DNA of 15,302 bases from Bacteroidota bacterium (GCA_030691295.1 JAUYEQ010000456.1:1-15302), one strand, 5' to 3'. Counted from the stretch's first letter, positions 1 to 6,802 are shown. Notes: a model not told the origin generated them from the sequence alone. Program-made: numbers and translations.

Positions 1-1
1 A

Positions 2-1846
2 TACTACGGACAAGTTTTCGATAATTTGGTAACCGTTCTGATCCACTGGTTCGGAATTGAAGATATTTACGGGTTCAGGCACATGATGTGCAGTATTTCA
101 GGATGGCTGACAATTTTGGTAACTGCTTTATTTGCAGCGCATATTTCCGGTTACGGAGCGGCTATTTTTGTTCTTTTTCTGTTTGCTGTTTCCCCGGGTT
201 TTCTGGGGCAGTCGCAAAACAACCTGAAAGACATTCCTTTCGCAATGGCTTATATTTCAAGCGTTTATTATTCGCTTAAACTTGTTTATTCTGAGGTAAA
301 ACCTACAAAACAAACGATTTTACTGCTGGTTTTAAGCATCGCTTTTTCCATTGGTATCCGCGCCGGAGGTATTCTCGTGGTTTTTTACCTCGGTTTTTTT
401 ATGTTCCTGAAATTCGTTTCGGATTGGATGAAACAGAAAAATCCGCACATGAGTCAGCTTAAAAAGCAGTTGATTTTGTTCTCCGGAATTTCTGTTTCAG
501 GCTATTTGCTGGGTTTGATTCTGTGGCCATACGCTTTGCAAAATCCGGTGCTCAACGTGTTGAAATCGTATGAGGTTATGACCCATTTCCCGACAACTGT
601 ACGTCAGATTTTTGAAGGCAGGATCGATTGGTCCGATTTCCATCCGTGGTACTATTTGCCTAAATACATGGCAATTACGATTCCGGTAGTTGTTTTTGCC
701 GGAATAGCCGTTTTCCTGTTGAATGCAAAAAAGAAATATTCAGAAAATCAGAAAACACAATTATGGCTGTTACTTTTTACTGTATTATTTCCATTGGTTT
801 TTGTTATCCTGAAAGGTTCAAACCTATACGGATCGTGGCGGCATTTTCTGTTTGTCTATCCCGGAATTATCCTGATTTCAGCACTGGGATTTCATGCTTT
901 TTTTGTCAGGTTCAGGAACAATATTGTTCAGATTGCCGGCATTGGGATACTACTGATTTTGTCATTTCATCCGGCGAAATTTATGGTTGCCAATCATCCG
1001 TATTATTACCTGTATTACAACCAGTTGGTTGGCGGATTAAACGGCGCCTACGGAAATTATGAAACCGATTACTATTACCATTCGATGCGCGAAGGAGCCG
1101 AATGGCTTCAGGAATACCTGAAAAACAAGCAACACAGCGAAGAAGTTATTGTAGGCGGAAACTTTCCGATTCAATGGTATTTCAGGAACAACGAAAAAAT
1201 AAAGTTTGTGTATTTCCCCTACCAAAAGCGGAGCGAATACGACTGGGATTATGCCATCGTGGCCAACAGTTACATTTCTCCCTATCAGTTGAAAAATAAA
1301 ATCTGGCCGCCAGCGAATACAATTCATACCATCACTGCCGATGGAATTCCGATATGTGCAGTAATTGAGCGGGTTACAAAAGACGATTTGCAAGGAATTC
1401 AGGAGCAAAAAAAGGGCGACAACATTAAATCTGCGTTGTTATTTCAAAATGCACTGTCGCACGACCCTCAAAATGAATGGATCTGTTATAAATTTGCAAC
1501 ATCGCTCGCTTTATCGGGAGAAGTTGACCGGGCAGAACAAATGCTTCAGGAATGTTTTGAGATTAATCCGGAATACGAACCGGCACTTGTTTTGGCGGGC
1601 GATCTGGCATTGAAAAGTAATAATACCGAAAAAGCTGCCGTTTATTACCGAAAGGCAATTGAGGCAAACCGGAAGTATTTCAGCGTTTACCTTAAGTTAG
1701 CCGGATTGTATGCTGAAACCAATGTAGATGAGGCACGTAAAGTCTTGAAAGATTGCCTGAAGATCAATCCCCGATATAAACCGGCACGCCAGGCATTGGC
1801 CGATACTTACAGAAATTCAACTTCCGGAGAGGAAGAAAAACGATAA
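2..1846 (+). CDS. GT-C fold membrane glycosyltransferase (GT39/ArnT-like) with C-terminal TPR repeats, 5' partial
   Basis: The frame is open to the left edge, so the true start lies outside the window; 614 residues are visible. Many hydrophobic segments (about 80-1000) alternate with short loops, as in polyprenyl-phosphate-sugar-dependent GT-C transferases of the inner membrane. The stretch near 205-245 encodes SPGFLGQSQNNLKDIPFA, which resembles the SPxFxGhsxxNPKDIPFA motif of Bacteroidota PMT-like glycosyltransferases, and GSWRHFLFVYPG near 830-865 resembles their later conserved loop. After the last membrane segment comes a soluble domain and then, from about 1400 to 1830, roughly four TPR-like helical pairs (for example ALSHDPQNEWICYKFA and CLKINPRYKPARQALADTY). 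The fold assignment is firm; the sugar donor and acceptor cannot be read. The catalytic N-terminal Asp region is probably upstream of the window. A 39-bp A-rich gap leads into the next gene, suggesting co-transcription. Confidence 0.8.
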   Translation, partial: YYGQVFDNLVTVLIHWFGIEDIYGFRHMMCSISGWLTILVTALFAAHISGYGAAIFVLFLFAVSPGFLGQSQNNLKDIPFAMAYISSVYYSLKLVYSEVKPTKQTILLLVLSIAFSIGIRAGGILVVFYLGFFMFLKFVSDWMKQKNPHMSQLKKQLILFSGISVSGYLLGLILWPYALQNPVLNVLKSYEVMTHFPTTVRQIFEGRIDWSDFHPWYYLPKYMAITIPVVVFAGIAVFLLNAKKKYSENQKTQLWLLLFTVLFPLVFVILKGSNLYGSWRHFLFVYPGIILISALGFHAFFVRFRNNIVQIAGIGILLILSFHPAKFMVANHPYYYLYYNQLVGGLNGAYGNYETDYYYHSMREGAEWLQEYLKNKQHSEEVIVGGNFPIQWYFRNNEKIKFVYFPYQKRSEYDWDYAIVANSYISPYQLKNKIWPPANTIHTITADGIPICAVIERVTKDDLQGIQEQKKGDNIKSALLFQNALSHDPQNEWICYKFATSLALSGEVDRAEQMLQECFEINPEYEPALVLAGDLALKSNNTEKAAVYYRKAIEANRKYFSVYLKLAGLYAETNVDEARKVLKDCLKINPRYKPARQALADTYRNSTSGEEEKR

Positions 1847-1885
1847 AACAGAGAATTAAAAAAAAATAAATTAAAAATTGAAACG

Positions 1886-2149
1886 ATGAAAAAGTTTATC
1901 ATGTTTGCCTTTTTAGGCTTGTTGTTTATGGGAGTTCCTGCTGTTGTTTCTGCACAGGGCGAAGATTCACTTGAAGTGGCGATTGAAGAACCAACCGATA
2001 CCATTTCTATCGACAACATGGATCCGGTTTATTATGAAGATGAAACTGAAGAAGAATCATCGAATAGTTTAACTTTTGCCATCATTGGCGGATTGGTAGT
2101 TGTTGTAGGTGGAGTAGCATTCTTTCTCACTCAGAAAAAGAAGAAATAA
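1886..2149 (+). CDS. small acidic single-pass membrane protein with signal peptide
   Basis: An 87-residue protein that I do not recognise as a named family. Residues 1-23 form a typical Sec signal peptide (MKK, a hydrophobic core, then VSA before Q24). Residues 24-60 are strongly acidic and rich in D/E, with a run EDETEEESS near the membrane. Residues 62-82 are a glycine/valine-rich transmembrane helix ending in QKKKK. The expected topology is type I: acidic segment in the periplasm, basic tail in the cytoplasm. It lies 39 bp after the glycosyltransferase and just before a terminator, so it is likely the last gene of that operon and could be an accessory subunit (inference). The hydrophobic helix plus basic tail also resembles a generic C-terminal sorting signal, but no sortase or exosortase motif is visible. 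Confidence 0.75.
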   Translation: MKKFIMFAFLGLLFMGVPAVVSAQGEDSLEVAIEEPTDTISIDNMDPVYYEDETEEESSNSLTFAIIGGLVVVVGGVAFFLTQKKKK

Positions 2150-2173
2150 GCAAAAAACGATTTGCTGAAAATA

Positions 2174-2207
2174 CAAAAAAGCTTCCTGACACCGGGGAGC
2201 TTTTTTT
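2174..2207 (+). terminator. intrinsic terminator after the glycosyltransferase operon
   Basis: The left arm AAAAAAGCTTCC (2175-2186) pairs with GGGAGC plus a run of seven T (2195-2207), with one G-U wobble and an 8-nt loop. The A run on the left and T run on the right make it potentially bidirectional. It lies 25 bp after the stop of the small membrane protein gene. Confidence 0.85.
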
Positions 2208-2238
2208 ATGCCTGGATTTTCATATCAGGAATTGTTCT

Positions 2239-2270
2239 ATTGCTGAAACAAGATGATTTGCTTAATTTAG
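2239..2270 (+). promoter_or_regulatory. candidate Bacteroidota-type promoter for the hexokinase gene
   Basis: The -33-like element ATTG (2239-2242) is separated by 20 bp from TAATTTAG (2263-2270), which matches TAnnTTTG at all but one fixed position. The expected transcription start near 2277 would fall inside or after a possible TTG start at 2275 and so favours the ATG at 2311. Confidence 0.45.
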
Positions 2271-2310
2271 CGACTTGCAAAATTATAAATCAATACCTAA
2301 TAAGCACAAC

Positions 2311-3510
2311 ATGAACAATCAATTTGCACTAAGTGCCCAACAACTTCTCGAGATTGCCAACGACCTTAGGCAAAAAATCGAAACCGGACTTCAGAACGAT
2401 GGTACCGAAATTAAATGTTTGCCAACTTATATACATCCGAAGAAAGATGGAATAAAAGGTGATGCGGTTGTTTTCGATTTGGGTGGAACCAATTTCCGCG
2501 CTGCCGTTGTATCGGTTGGCGAAAAAACTGAGATTACCGGTTTGGCTGAAAAAGACATCACCGAAATGAAAATGGAAGGTTTTACCGAAGATGATCTTTA
2601 TAATTCTCAGGCACAGACCATCAATCAGTTAAATATACCAAAAAATTGTCCAATTGGATATTGCTTTTCGTATCCGGCCAAATCGCTTACAAATGGCGAT
2701 GCTGAACTGATAAACTGGACAAAAGGAGTAAAAATTGCACGCATGGCAGGGAAGCCAATCGGTGAGCCATTGGTTAAGTACCTGAACGAAAAAACGAATG
2801 GCAGTTTCAATAAAATTGCAGTTGTGAACGATACCATTACCAGCTTGTTCGCAGGTTTAATGAATCCCGGCTACGATGCTTACATCGGTCTGATTGTTGG
2901 AACCGGAACCAATATGGCGGCTTTTTTCCCTTCCGATTACATTCCAAAAATCAAAGATTTGAAAGACTGGTCAGGCGAAACTCCGGTGAATCTTGAATCG
3001 GGCAATTTCGACCCGCCAAACCTCACTGCGTTTGATAAGGAAGTTGATAACAATTCTGACAACAAAGGATTTCAACGGTTCGAAAAAGCGATTTCGGGCA
3101 TGTACCTCGGTCGTGTTTTCCGTGCTGCGTTCCCGAACGATGGATTGGATATTAACCTGGATGCAGCAGGTTTGAGTAAAATGATGAACAATCCGGGAGC
3201 CTATAAGCTTGAGTATGTTGAAACTGCTTTCCAGATATACGAACGTTCTGCAAAGCTGGTAGCTGCATCAATCGCCGGGCTGGTAATGAACCTGAATTCT
3301 GCGAATCCATCGGTGAAGAAAATTCAGGTCTTGGCTGAAGGGAGTTTATTCTGGAGCAAGGTTAAAACCCATGATGCAAAATATGTTGACATCGTAAATG
3401 CCACCCTCAAAGAACTTTTGGCTGAAGGTGGTTTGGACGATAAAGAAGTACAGATCTCACGAATCGACAACGCCAATCTGATTGGCGCCGCAATGTCGGT
3501 GCTTTCGTAA
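2311..3510 (+). CDS. hexokinase (ATP-dependent hexose kinase, eukaryotic-type family)
   Basis: Phosphorylates hexoses such as glucose or mannose with ATP in the cytoplasm, feeding glycolysis. The 399-residue protein carries the family motifs in order: phosphate-1 loop DLGGTN (56-61), sugar-binding FSYPAKS (119-125) and WTKG (136-139), the block VVNDTITSL (171-179) with the catalytic base at D174, GLIVGTGTN (193-201), LESGNF with sugar-contacting E229, FEKAISGMYLG (258-267) with E259, and LAEGSLFW near the C-terminus as the adenosine-binding region. The length is one hexokinase half, as in Bacteroides hexokinases. An upstream in-frame TTG at 2275 would add 12 residues, but ATG 2311 is preferred because the protein there begins normally and a candidate promoter predicts transcription starting near 2277. 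The gene appears monocistronic, flanked by hairpins on both sides. Exact sugar preference cannot be read. Confidence 0.95.
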   Translation: MNNQFALSAQQLLEIANDLRQKIETGLQNDGTEIKCLPTYIHPKKDGIKGDAVVFDLGGTNFRAAVVSVGEKTEITGLAEKDITEMKMEGFTEDDLYNSQAQTINQLNIPKNCPIGYCFSYPAKSLTNGDAELINWTKGVKIARMAGKPIGEPLVKYLNEKTNGSFNKIAVVNDTITSLFAGLMNPGYDAYIGLIVGTGTNMAAFFPSDYIPKIKDLKDWSGETPVNLESGNFDPPNLTAFDKEVDNNSDNKGFQRFEKAISGMYLGRVFRAAFPNDGLDINLDAAGLSKMMNNPGAYKLEYVETAFQIYERSAKLVAASIAGLVMNLNSANPSVKKIQVLAEGSLFWSKVKTHDAKYVDIVNATLKELLAEGGLDDKEVQISRIDNANLIGAAMSVLS

Positions 3511-3520
3511 GGAAGAGACA

Positions 3521-3534
3521 GAAGTCGGAAGTCG
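3521..3534 (+). repeat. tandem 7-mer repeat GAAGTCG x2
   Basis: GAAGTCG occurs twice back to back immediately after the hexokinase stop, followed by CGAGACCGAAG, which continues the same purine-rich pattern. It looks like a short intergenic repeat; no function can be assigned. Confidence 0.5.
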
Positions 3535-3557
3535 CGAGACCGAAGAAAATACCATTT

Positions 3558-3590
3558 ACTGAGTGGGTGACTTTAAGTTGCCCGCTCAGT
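3558..3590 (+). terminator. hairpin, likely terminator of the hexokinase transcript
   Basis: ACTGAGTGGG (3558-3567) pairs with CCCGCTCAGT (3581-3590), ten pairs with one G-U wobble, around a 13-nt loop. Only a weak T tract follows, so termination efficiency is uncertain. Confidence 0.55.
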
Positions 3591-3717
3591 TTGCTTATGG
3601 ATGAGCCGCTATTTTTTTCTAAATTCACAAAACTTTCGTGATACTCATCCAAATTTGTTATTACTCGTCTGGTTTTGTTCGGCAATTACAATCACCCAAC
3701 TTCAATAAAAAAGATTG

Positions 3718-3725
3718 TATATTTG
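3718..3725 (+). promoter_or_regulatory. -7 box upstream of the duplicated-domain gene
   Basis: TATATTTG matches TAnnTTTG exactly and sits 31 bp before the ATG at 3757. No convincing TTTG is found 19-21 bp further upstream, so only half of the promoter is supported. Confidence 0.4.
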
Positions 3726-3756
3726 TAATGCTTATTCATAATAATTCATTCATAAC

Positions 3757-4137
3757 ATGACTGTTAGAGTTCAAATTGAAACAGCCAGCGCAGCCGGGCA
3801 GAAATTGATAACAGAACTTCGCCGCTATCCTGATGTAGTTCGGTTTGTTGAACCTGACCAGGTTTCAGAACCTGTCCCTGAAGGATATGTTCCGGTTAAA
3901 GACGGAATTGACGAACTCAGAAATCATTTATTAATTAATTCAAATACTGAAACAGGTAAAAAACTCATCCATAAATTAGAATCCCATCCTCAAATTGTAA
4001 AACTTGAATATCCTTATCCAACTGATGATGATGGAATGGATATTGAAAGCTTATCTGCAAATGAATCAGCTAAGCTGGCATTTGACAGATTGGGAGAAAA
4101 ACATGATCGTAAATTCAATAATAAATATACCCGATGA
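3757..4137 (+). CDS. unrecognised small protein with an internal duplicated unit, possibly antitoxin-like
   Basis: A 126-residue soluble protein without a signal peptide or membrane segment. I do not recognise its family with certainty. It holds two copies of one unit with the pattern xxGxKLIxxLxxxPxxVxxxxxP: residues 9-33 (AAGQKLITELRRYPDVVRFV) and 64-87 (TGKKLIHKLESHPQIVKLEY). The stretch VPEGYVPVKDGIDELR lies between them, and a charged C-terminal tail follows (residues 90-126). Small Bacteroidota proteins with one such unit followed by a PxGYVxxxEG segment are, from memory, often found next to small toxin-like genes, so an antitoxin role is possible but unproven. A -7 box lies 31 bp upstream. 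Its last 35 bases are overlapped by a second short ORF, the kind of overlap seen in toxin-antitoxin operons. Confidence 0.7.
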   Translation: MTVRVQIETASAAGQKLITELRRYPDVVRFVEPDQVSEPVPEGYVPVKDGIDELRNHLLINSNTETGKKLIHKLESHPQIVKLEYPYPTDDDGMDIESLSANESAKLAFDRLGEKHDRKFNNKYTR

Positions 4138-4234
4138 AGAGGTATGCTGTTCACAATTAATCATTGTTTATACTGTTCATCGCAAAATTGTTCTTGTTAA
4201 AGCTGTAATCTTGGGTGCATTAATAAAAAGTTGA
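4103..4234 (+). CDS. 43-residue overlapping ORF, hypothetical or remnant of a partner gene
   Basis: An ATG at 4103 inside the end of the preceding gene opens a different frame encoding 43 residues, beginning MIVNSIINIPDEEVCC and ending in a hydrophobic, basic stretch (IVLVKAVILGALIKS). No family is recognised. The 35-bp overlap with the upstream stop and the strong hairpin just after its own stop (4247) suggest it may be translated from the same mRNA. It is too short for a known toxin fold, so it could be a decayed partner or simply chance. An earlier in-frame ATG at 4004 lies deep inside the upstream gene and is not favoured. Confidence 0.3.
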   Translation: MIVNSIINIPDEEVCCSQLIIVYTVHRKIVLVKAVILGALIKS

Positions 4235-4246
4235 GTTTTCAAGACA

Positions 4247-4281
4247 GTCGGAGTGCGACTTTGAGTCGCGCCCCGACTTTT
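4247..4281 (+). terminator. long-stem hairpin, probable terminator
   Basis: GTCGGAGTGCGACT (4247-4260) pairs with AGTCGCGCCCCGAC (4264-4277) across a 3-nt TTG loop, 14 positions with one A-C mismatch and one G-U wobble, followed by TTTTC. The high-GC stem stands out from its AT-rich surroundings and could also be a copy of a dispersed palindromic repeat. Confidence 0.65.
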
Positions 4282-4540
4282 CAGCTTTCCCGAAAATAAA
4301 TGCAATAAATATGAAAAAACTAGGAACTCATACGGGAAGAAGAAAAGCAGATTAATCTATTCTTTTATTTCGCTGATTTTGACGTCTATACAAAATCAGA
4401 ACGAATCCCAAAATCTTCAGAAAACCTAAATTTGGAAAGTGTGAGTTTGATTCAATTGACGAGATGACCCCCATTGATTTTGTTTTTAGCAGTACGCAAC
4501 CCATCGCCGGCATTATACATCTGTTCATAAACGCTCATCT
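4282..4540. other. intergenic stretch with no supported gene
   Basis: With the flanking hairpin this makes about 306 bases between the 43-codon ORF and the lipoprotein gene. A frame is open from 4383 to the TGA at 4542-4544, which overlaps the lipoprotein ATG (ATGA), and a second frame is open over roughly 4357-4455. Neither has a convincing start or a recognisable product. They might be remnants of a decayed gene. No clear promoter for the lipoprotein was identified beyond a weak TACATCTG at 4516-4523. Confidence 0.4.
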
Positions 4541-4987
4541 ATGAAAGCTAAATTTCAATTTCTATCCTTTTTTTCAGCATTTCTTGTTTTGATTGCTTGC
4601 AATAAAGATAAAGTGTCGGTTGTTGAGGATATTTGCCACACTTGGGAAGTGAAGAGTTTTATGTCTTTGGAATCGGTCGCATATCCCAAAAATGAGAATA
4701 CGCCCATTCTGCTGACTTTTAAAAAGGACGGAACTTACAGCCTGAAACTGGACATCAATAGTTGTGGCGGAACTTTTGCTTCAGGGAAAAATAACCAGCT
4801 TGAAATGGATTTTCCGGCCTGTACCGAAGCTTGTTGCGATAGTCAATTCTCGAGTAAGTTGGCAACCATGCTTCCACAGGTTACCTCATATTCCATCGAA
4901 GGATCGATACTGAAATTACATGTTCCGCAGTGGGGCTATATCGAATGCGAAATTTTAAGTTCGTCACTGATCAACCCAAATCCCTGA
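4541..4987 (+). CDS. META/HslJ-like lipoprotein
   Basis: A 148-residue predicted lipoprotein. The N-terminus has a signal peptide with a lipobox (LVLIAC, lipidated Cys20) followed by NKDK, so export and lipid anchoring are likely. The rest resembles the small beta-rich META domain of Bacteroidota lipoproteins: an N-terminal HTWEVKSF strand, LTFKKDGTYSL, a CGGTF turn, a cysteine-rich segment CTEACCDS in the place where META proteins have a conserved Cys-containing motif, then a short helix and two C-terminal strands (YSIEGSILKLHV). META-domain proteins such as HslJ are envelope proteins linked to stress or antibiotic tolerance, but the role here is unknown. Its neighbours offer no operon context: it stands alone between a non-coding stretch and a convergent toxin-antitoxin locus. 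Confidence 0.7.
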   Translation: MKAKFQFLSFFSAFLVLIACNKDKVSVVEDICHTWEVKSFMSLESVAYPKNENTPILLTFKKDGTYSLKLDINSCGGTFASGKNNQLEMDFPACTEACCDSQFSSKLATMLPQVTSYSIEGSILKLHVPQWGYIECEILSSSLINPNP

Positions 4988-5169
4988 ATTATTTCAGATT
5001 AAAAACTCCGGAAAGTTCTCTTTTGAAATTGCCAGAAACACTGAATCGGGATAAGAATCAGCCAGATTTTCATTGAATTATAATAAGTCAGGTTGAAGTA
5101 TTTATCTAAATTAGGTAAGCTAAGTTTTGTCGACCACACGAAGTCCTATCTATCAATAACAGCGCATAA
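4988..5169. other. convergent intergenic region
   Basis: It lies between the ends of the lipoprotein gene (plus) and the broken VapC gene (minus). No gene is supported. Only a weak 5-bp hairpin (CTGAATTATTTCAG at the lipoprotein stop) is visible. Confidence 0.3.
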
Positions 5170-5574
5170 TTATTTACTTCTGTCAATCCAGTTTTCAATT
5201 CTGATACCAGTAATTCTTTCAAACTCTCTGATGTTTTCAGTAACCATAATTAGTTCTTTTTCTACAGATGTGCAGCCAATCAATAAATCGAAATCCCCAA
5301 TCATTGTTCCTAATTTCCGTAATCTCGCTTTTTCTTTACCATAAAGGTATATGGAATCGTAAATTGGAAGGATGGTGACCTGTTTTGAAAATTTTTCAAT
5401 TATCTTATGATTCTTTTGTGGACTCATACTATTTTCAGCTCCAAAGACGAGTTCGGCAAGCGTTATTTCTGATATCGCACAACTCCCCAACCCAATTTCT
5501 TAGAGTTTTTCAATCAGGTTAAATCTTCCCCTAAAGAAATGGATGCAAATATTGGTGTCAAGCATGTATCTCAT
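5170..5574 (-). pseudogene. VapC-type PIN-domain toxin gene interrupted by an in-frame TAA
   Basis: Reading on the minus strand from ATG 5574, the frame gives MRYMLDTNICIHFFRG, the classical VapC N-terminus with the first acidic residue D6. Codon 25 is TAA (5502-5500); the same frame then continues to 5170 with no indel. Downstream lie SEITLAELVFGAENS (second acidic residue, near position 41), IGDFDLLIGCTS (third, near 96) and MVTENIREF (the usual TxNxxxF, near 114), ending in an IENW-type C-terminus. The whole frame is 134 codons, normal for VapC ribonucleases that cut tRNA or mRNA. Since every PIN catalytic position remains, the lesion is a single premature stop, probably recent. An internal TTG at 5490 could only make a form lacking D6. 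The gene starts inside the antitoxin stop codon (TAATG), the usual translational coupling. A sequencing error would give the same picture. Confidence 0.85.
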
Positions 5575-5813
5575 TAGAAATCTGCTATATTTCTGTTATC
5601 AATTCGAGAGTCTCTAATCTCTCTAATTATTTCGTCAGAGTCTCTTGAATCTTCCCACGCTCCATATAAGTCACTTAAATCAAATGTGCTTTCTTCTCTT
5701 GTTTCAATGGATTCAGTCAACTTAATAATCAGTTTCTTTTTTGAACCATTATCAAGTCGTGTTAAGAATCCAAAATATTTATCTATTGTTTTGTTTGTTA
5801 ATGCTAAGCTCAT
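5574..5813 (-). CDS. antitoxin of a VapBC-like pair
   Basis: A 79-residue cytoplasmic protein directly upstream of, and overlapping by one base, the VapC-type gene. It has a basic, helical N-terminal half (KYFGFLTRLDNGSKKKLIIK) and an acidic C-terminal half with FDLSDLYGAWEDSRDSDEII, the layout of Bacteroidota antitoxins in which the C-terminus wraps the PIN toxin. It presumably also binds its own promoter, though no named DNA-binding fold is visible. The start is set at ATG 5813 because an exact -7 box ends 15 bp upstream; a GTG/ATG further upstream (to 5882) would add 23 residues lying across that promoter. With the toxin broken, this is an antitoxin gene without an active partner in the locus. 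Confidence 0.75.
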   Translation of the reverse strand: MSLALTNKTIDKYFGFLTRLDNGSKKKLIIKLTESIETREESTFDLSDLYGAWEDSRDSDEIIREIRDSRIDNRNIADF

Positions 5814-5827
5814 AATCGAAATTTTTT

Positions 5828-5835
5828 CAAAGATA
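5828..5835 (-). promoter_or_regulatory. -7 box for the antitoxin-toxin operon
   Basis: On the minus strand TATCTTTG matches TAnnTTTG exactly and sits just upstream of the ATG at 5813, implying a short leader. No good TTTG is present 19-21 bp upstream. Confidence 0.4.
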
Positions 5836-5890
5836 CAATTTTTTGTGCAGGATACTTTTTCCAATTTCTGCACAATACCCATCGCTCAGT

Positions 5891-6718
5891 TTACTTAAAC
5901 CTAAATTTTTCCTTCACTTTTGGCCCTTTCTCAGTCCATTCAACCGTTGCACATTCGGTGTAAAAGTCGTGTTCGAAAAACAGGATGTAACTCTTTTCTG
6001 CCGCTTCTTTAAGGAAAGCTTCTTTTTCTTCCATCGCAGTTACCGGATACAAATCGTAAGAAGCGAGCCACACAATCGGAATATTGGCCGCAGTGGGAAT
6101 CAGGTCCGACATGTAAACGTAGGTTTTATCTCCGGAGTCGATGAACGGAATCATCTGTCCGGGCGTGTGTCCGTCGTAGATTCGGACTGAAATTCCGGGA
6201 AACAATTCACATTCTTCTTCCACCAATTGCATCTTTCCTTCTGTTTTCAGGAAATCAAGTATTTCAGGATAAAAAGCGGCCCGCTCGCGGATGTTCGAGA
6301 TTTTGGAATGTTCCCATTGTTGTTTGCTGCACCAATGGGTTGCATTCGGAAACAGAAGTTTCAACTGCCCGTTTTCGCTGATTACCGCGCCGTTGCAATG
6401 GTCCCAATGTAGGTGGGTAAACAGCACATCGGTAATATCTTCAGGTGAATAGCCTTTTTCTGCCAGCGATTTTTCAATTGCATCGGTTTCTTCATGGCCG
6501 TTGTTTCGCTGTATTTTTTCTGAATAATGATTCCCAACTCCTGCTTCAATCAGGATTTCTCGTTTGCCCAAATCAACCAGCAAACAGCGCAATGTTAATT
6601 TGGTGACATTGTTTTTATCGGCAGGATAAACCTTCGACCACATCGCTTTTGGGATCACGCTGAACAGCGAACCTCCGTCGCAACTGAAATTTCCGGCGTG
6701 AATAGTATGTAATTGCAT
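5891..6718 (-). CDS. metallo-beta-lactamase-fold hydrolase
   Basis: A 275-residue cytoplasmic protein of the MBL superfamily. The metal-binding signature THLHWDHCNG is at residues 101-110 (H102, H104, D106, H107). Further ligands are H184 in DGHTPGQM, D205 in YMSDLIPT, and H250 in FFEHD. This order and the HLHWDHCNG wording place it with the lactonase/hydrolase branch (AttM/AiiA/YtnP-like) rather than with antibiotic beta-lactamases, RNase Z or glyoxalase II. The substrate cannot be read; acyl-homoserine lactone cleavage is possible but not established for Bacteroidota relatives. There is no signal peptide. It is 77 bp upstream of the antitoxin gene on the same strand, separated by that gene's own promoter, so it is probably an independent transcript. 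Confidence 0.85.
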   Translation of the reverse strand: MQLHTIHAGNFSCDGGSLFSVIPKAMWSKVYPADKNNVTKLTLRCLLVDLGKREILIEAGVGNHYSEKIQRNNGHEETDAIEKSLAEKGYSPEDITDVLFTHLHWDHCNGAVISENGQLKLLFPNATHWCSKQQWEHSKISNIRERAAFYPEILDFLKTEGKMQLVEEECELFPGISVRIYDGHTPGQMIPFIDSGDKTYVYMSDLIPTAANIPIVWLASYDLYPVTAMEEKEAFLKEAAEKSYILFFEHDFYTECATVEWTEKGPKVKEKFRFK

Positions 6719-6802
6719 GTTTCGGATGTTTGAAATTTCCGGCTAAAGTAAGAAAAAGTGATAAGTGTTGAGTCGCAGATCGTAAATGAATAATACCAGT
6801 AT

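Noticed and set aside
1037..1408. Minus-strand 123-codon ORF inside the glycosyltransferase gene
   Set aside because: Antisense shadow of a well-supported coding frame, without domain features.
2275..2310. TTG start giving a 12-residue longer hexokinase
   Set aside because: A candidate promoter predicts transcription starting near 2277, and the ATG at 2311 gives a normal family-length protein.
3641..3680. Imperfect 20-bp direct repeat (TACTCATC / TACTCGTC) before the duplicated-domain gene
   Set aside because: Only about 13 of 20 positions match in AT-rich sequence; too weak to separate from chance.
3407..3685. Minus-strand 92-codon ORF spanning the hexokinase 3' end and the following gap
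   Set aside because: It mostly mirrors hexokinase codons and the hairpin, has no recognisable motif and no promoter.
5686..6412. Plus-strand ORFs opposite the antitoxin and MBL hydrolase genes
   Set aside because: The minus-strand frames have clear family motifs; the plus-strand frames are low-complexity shadows.
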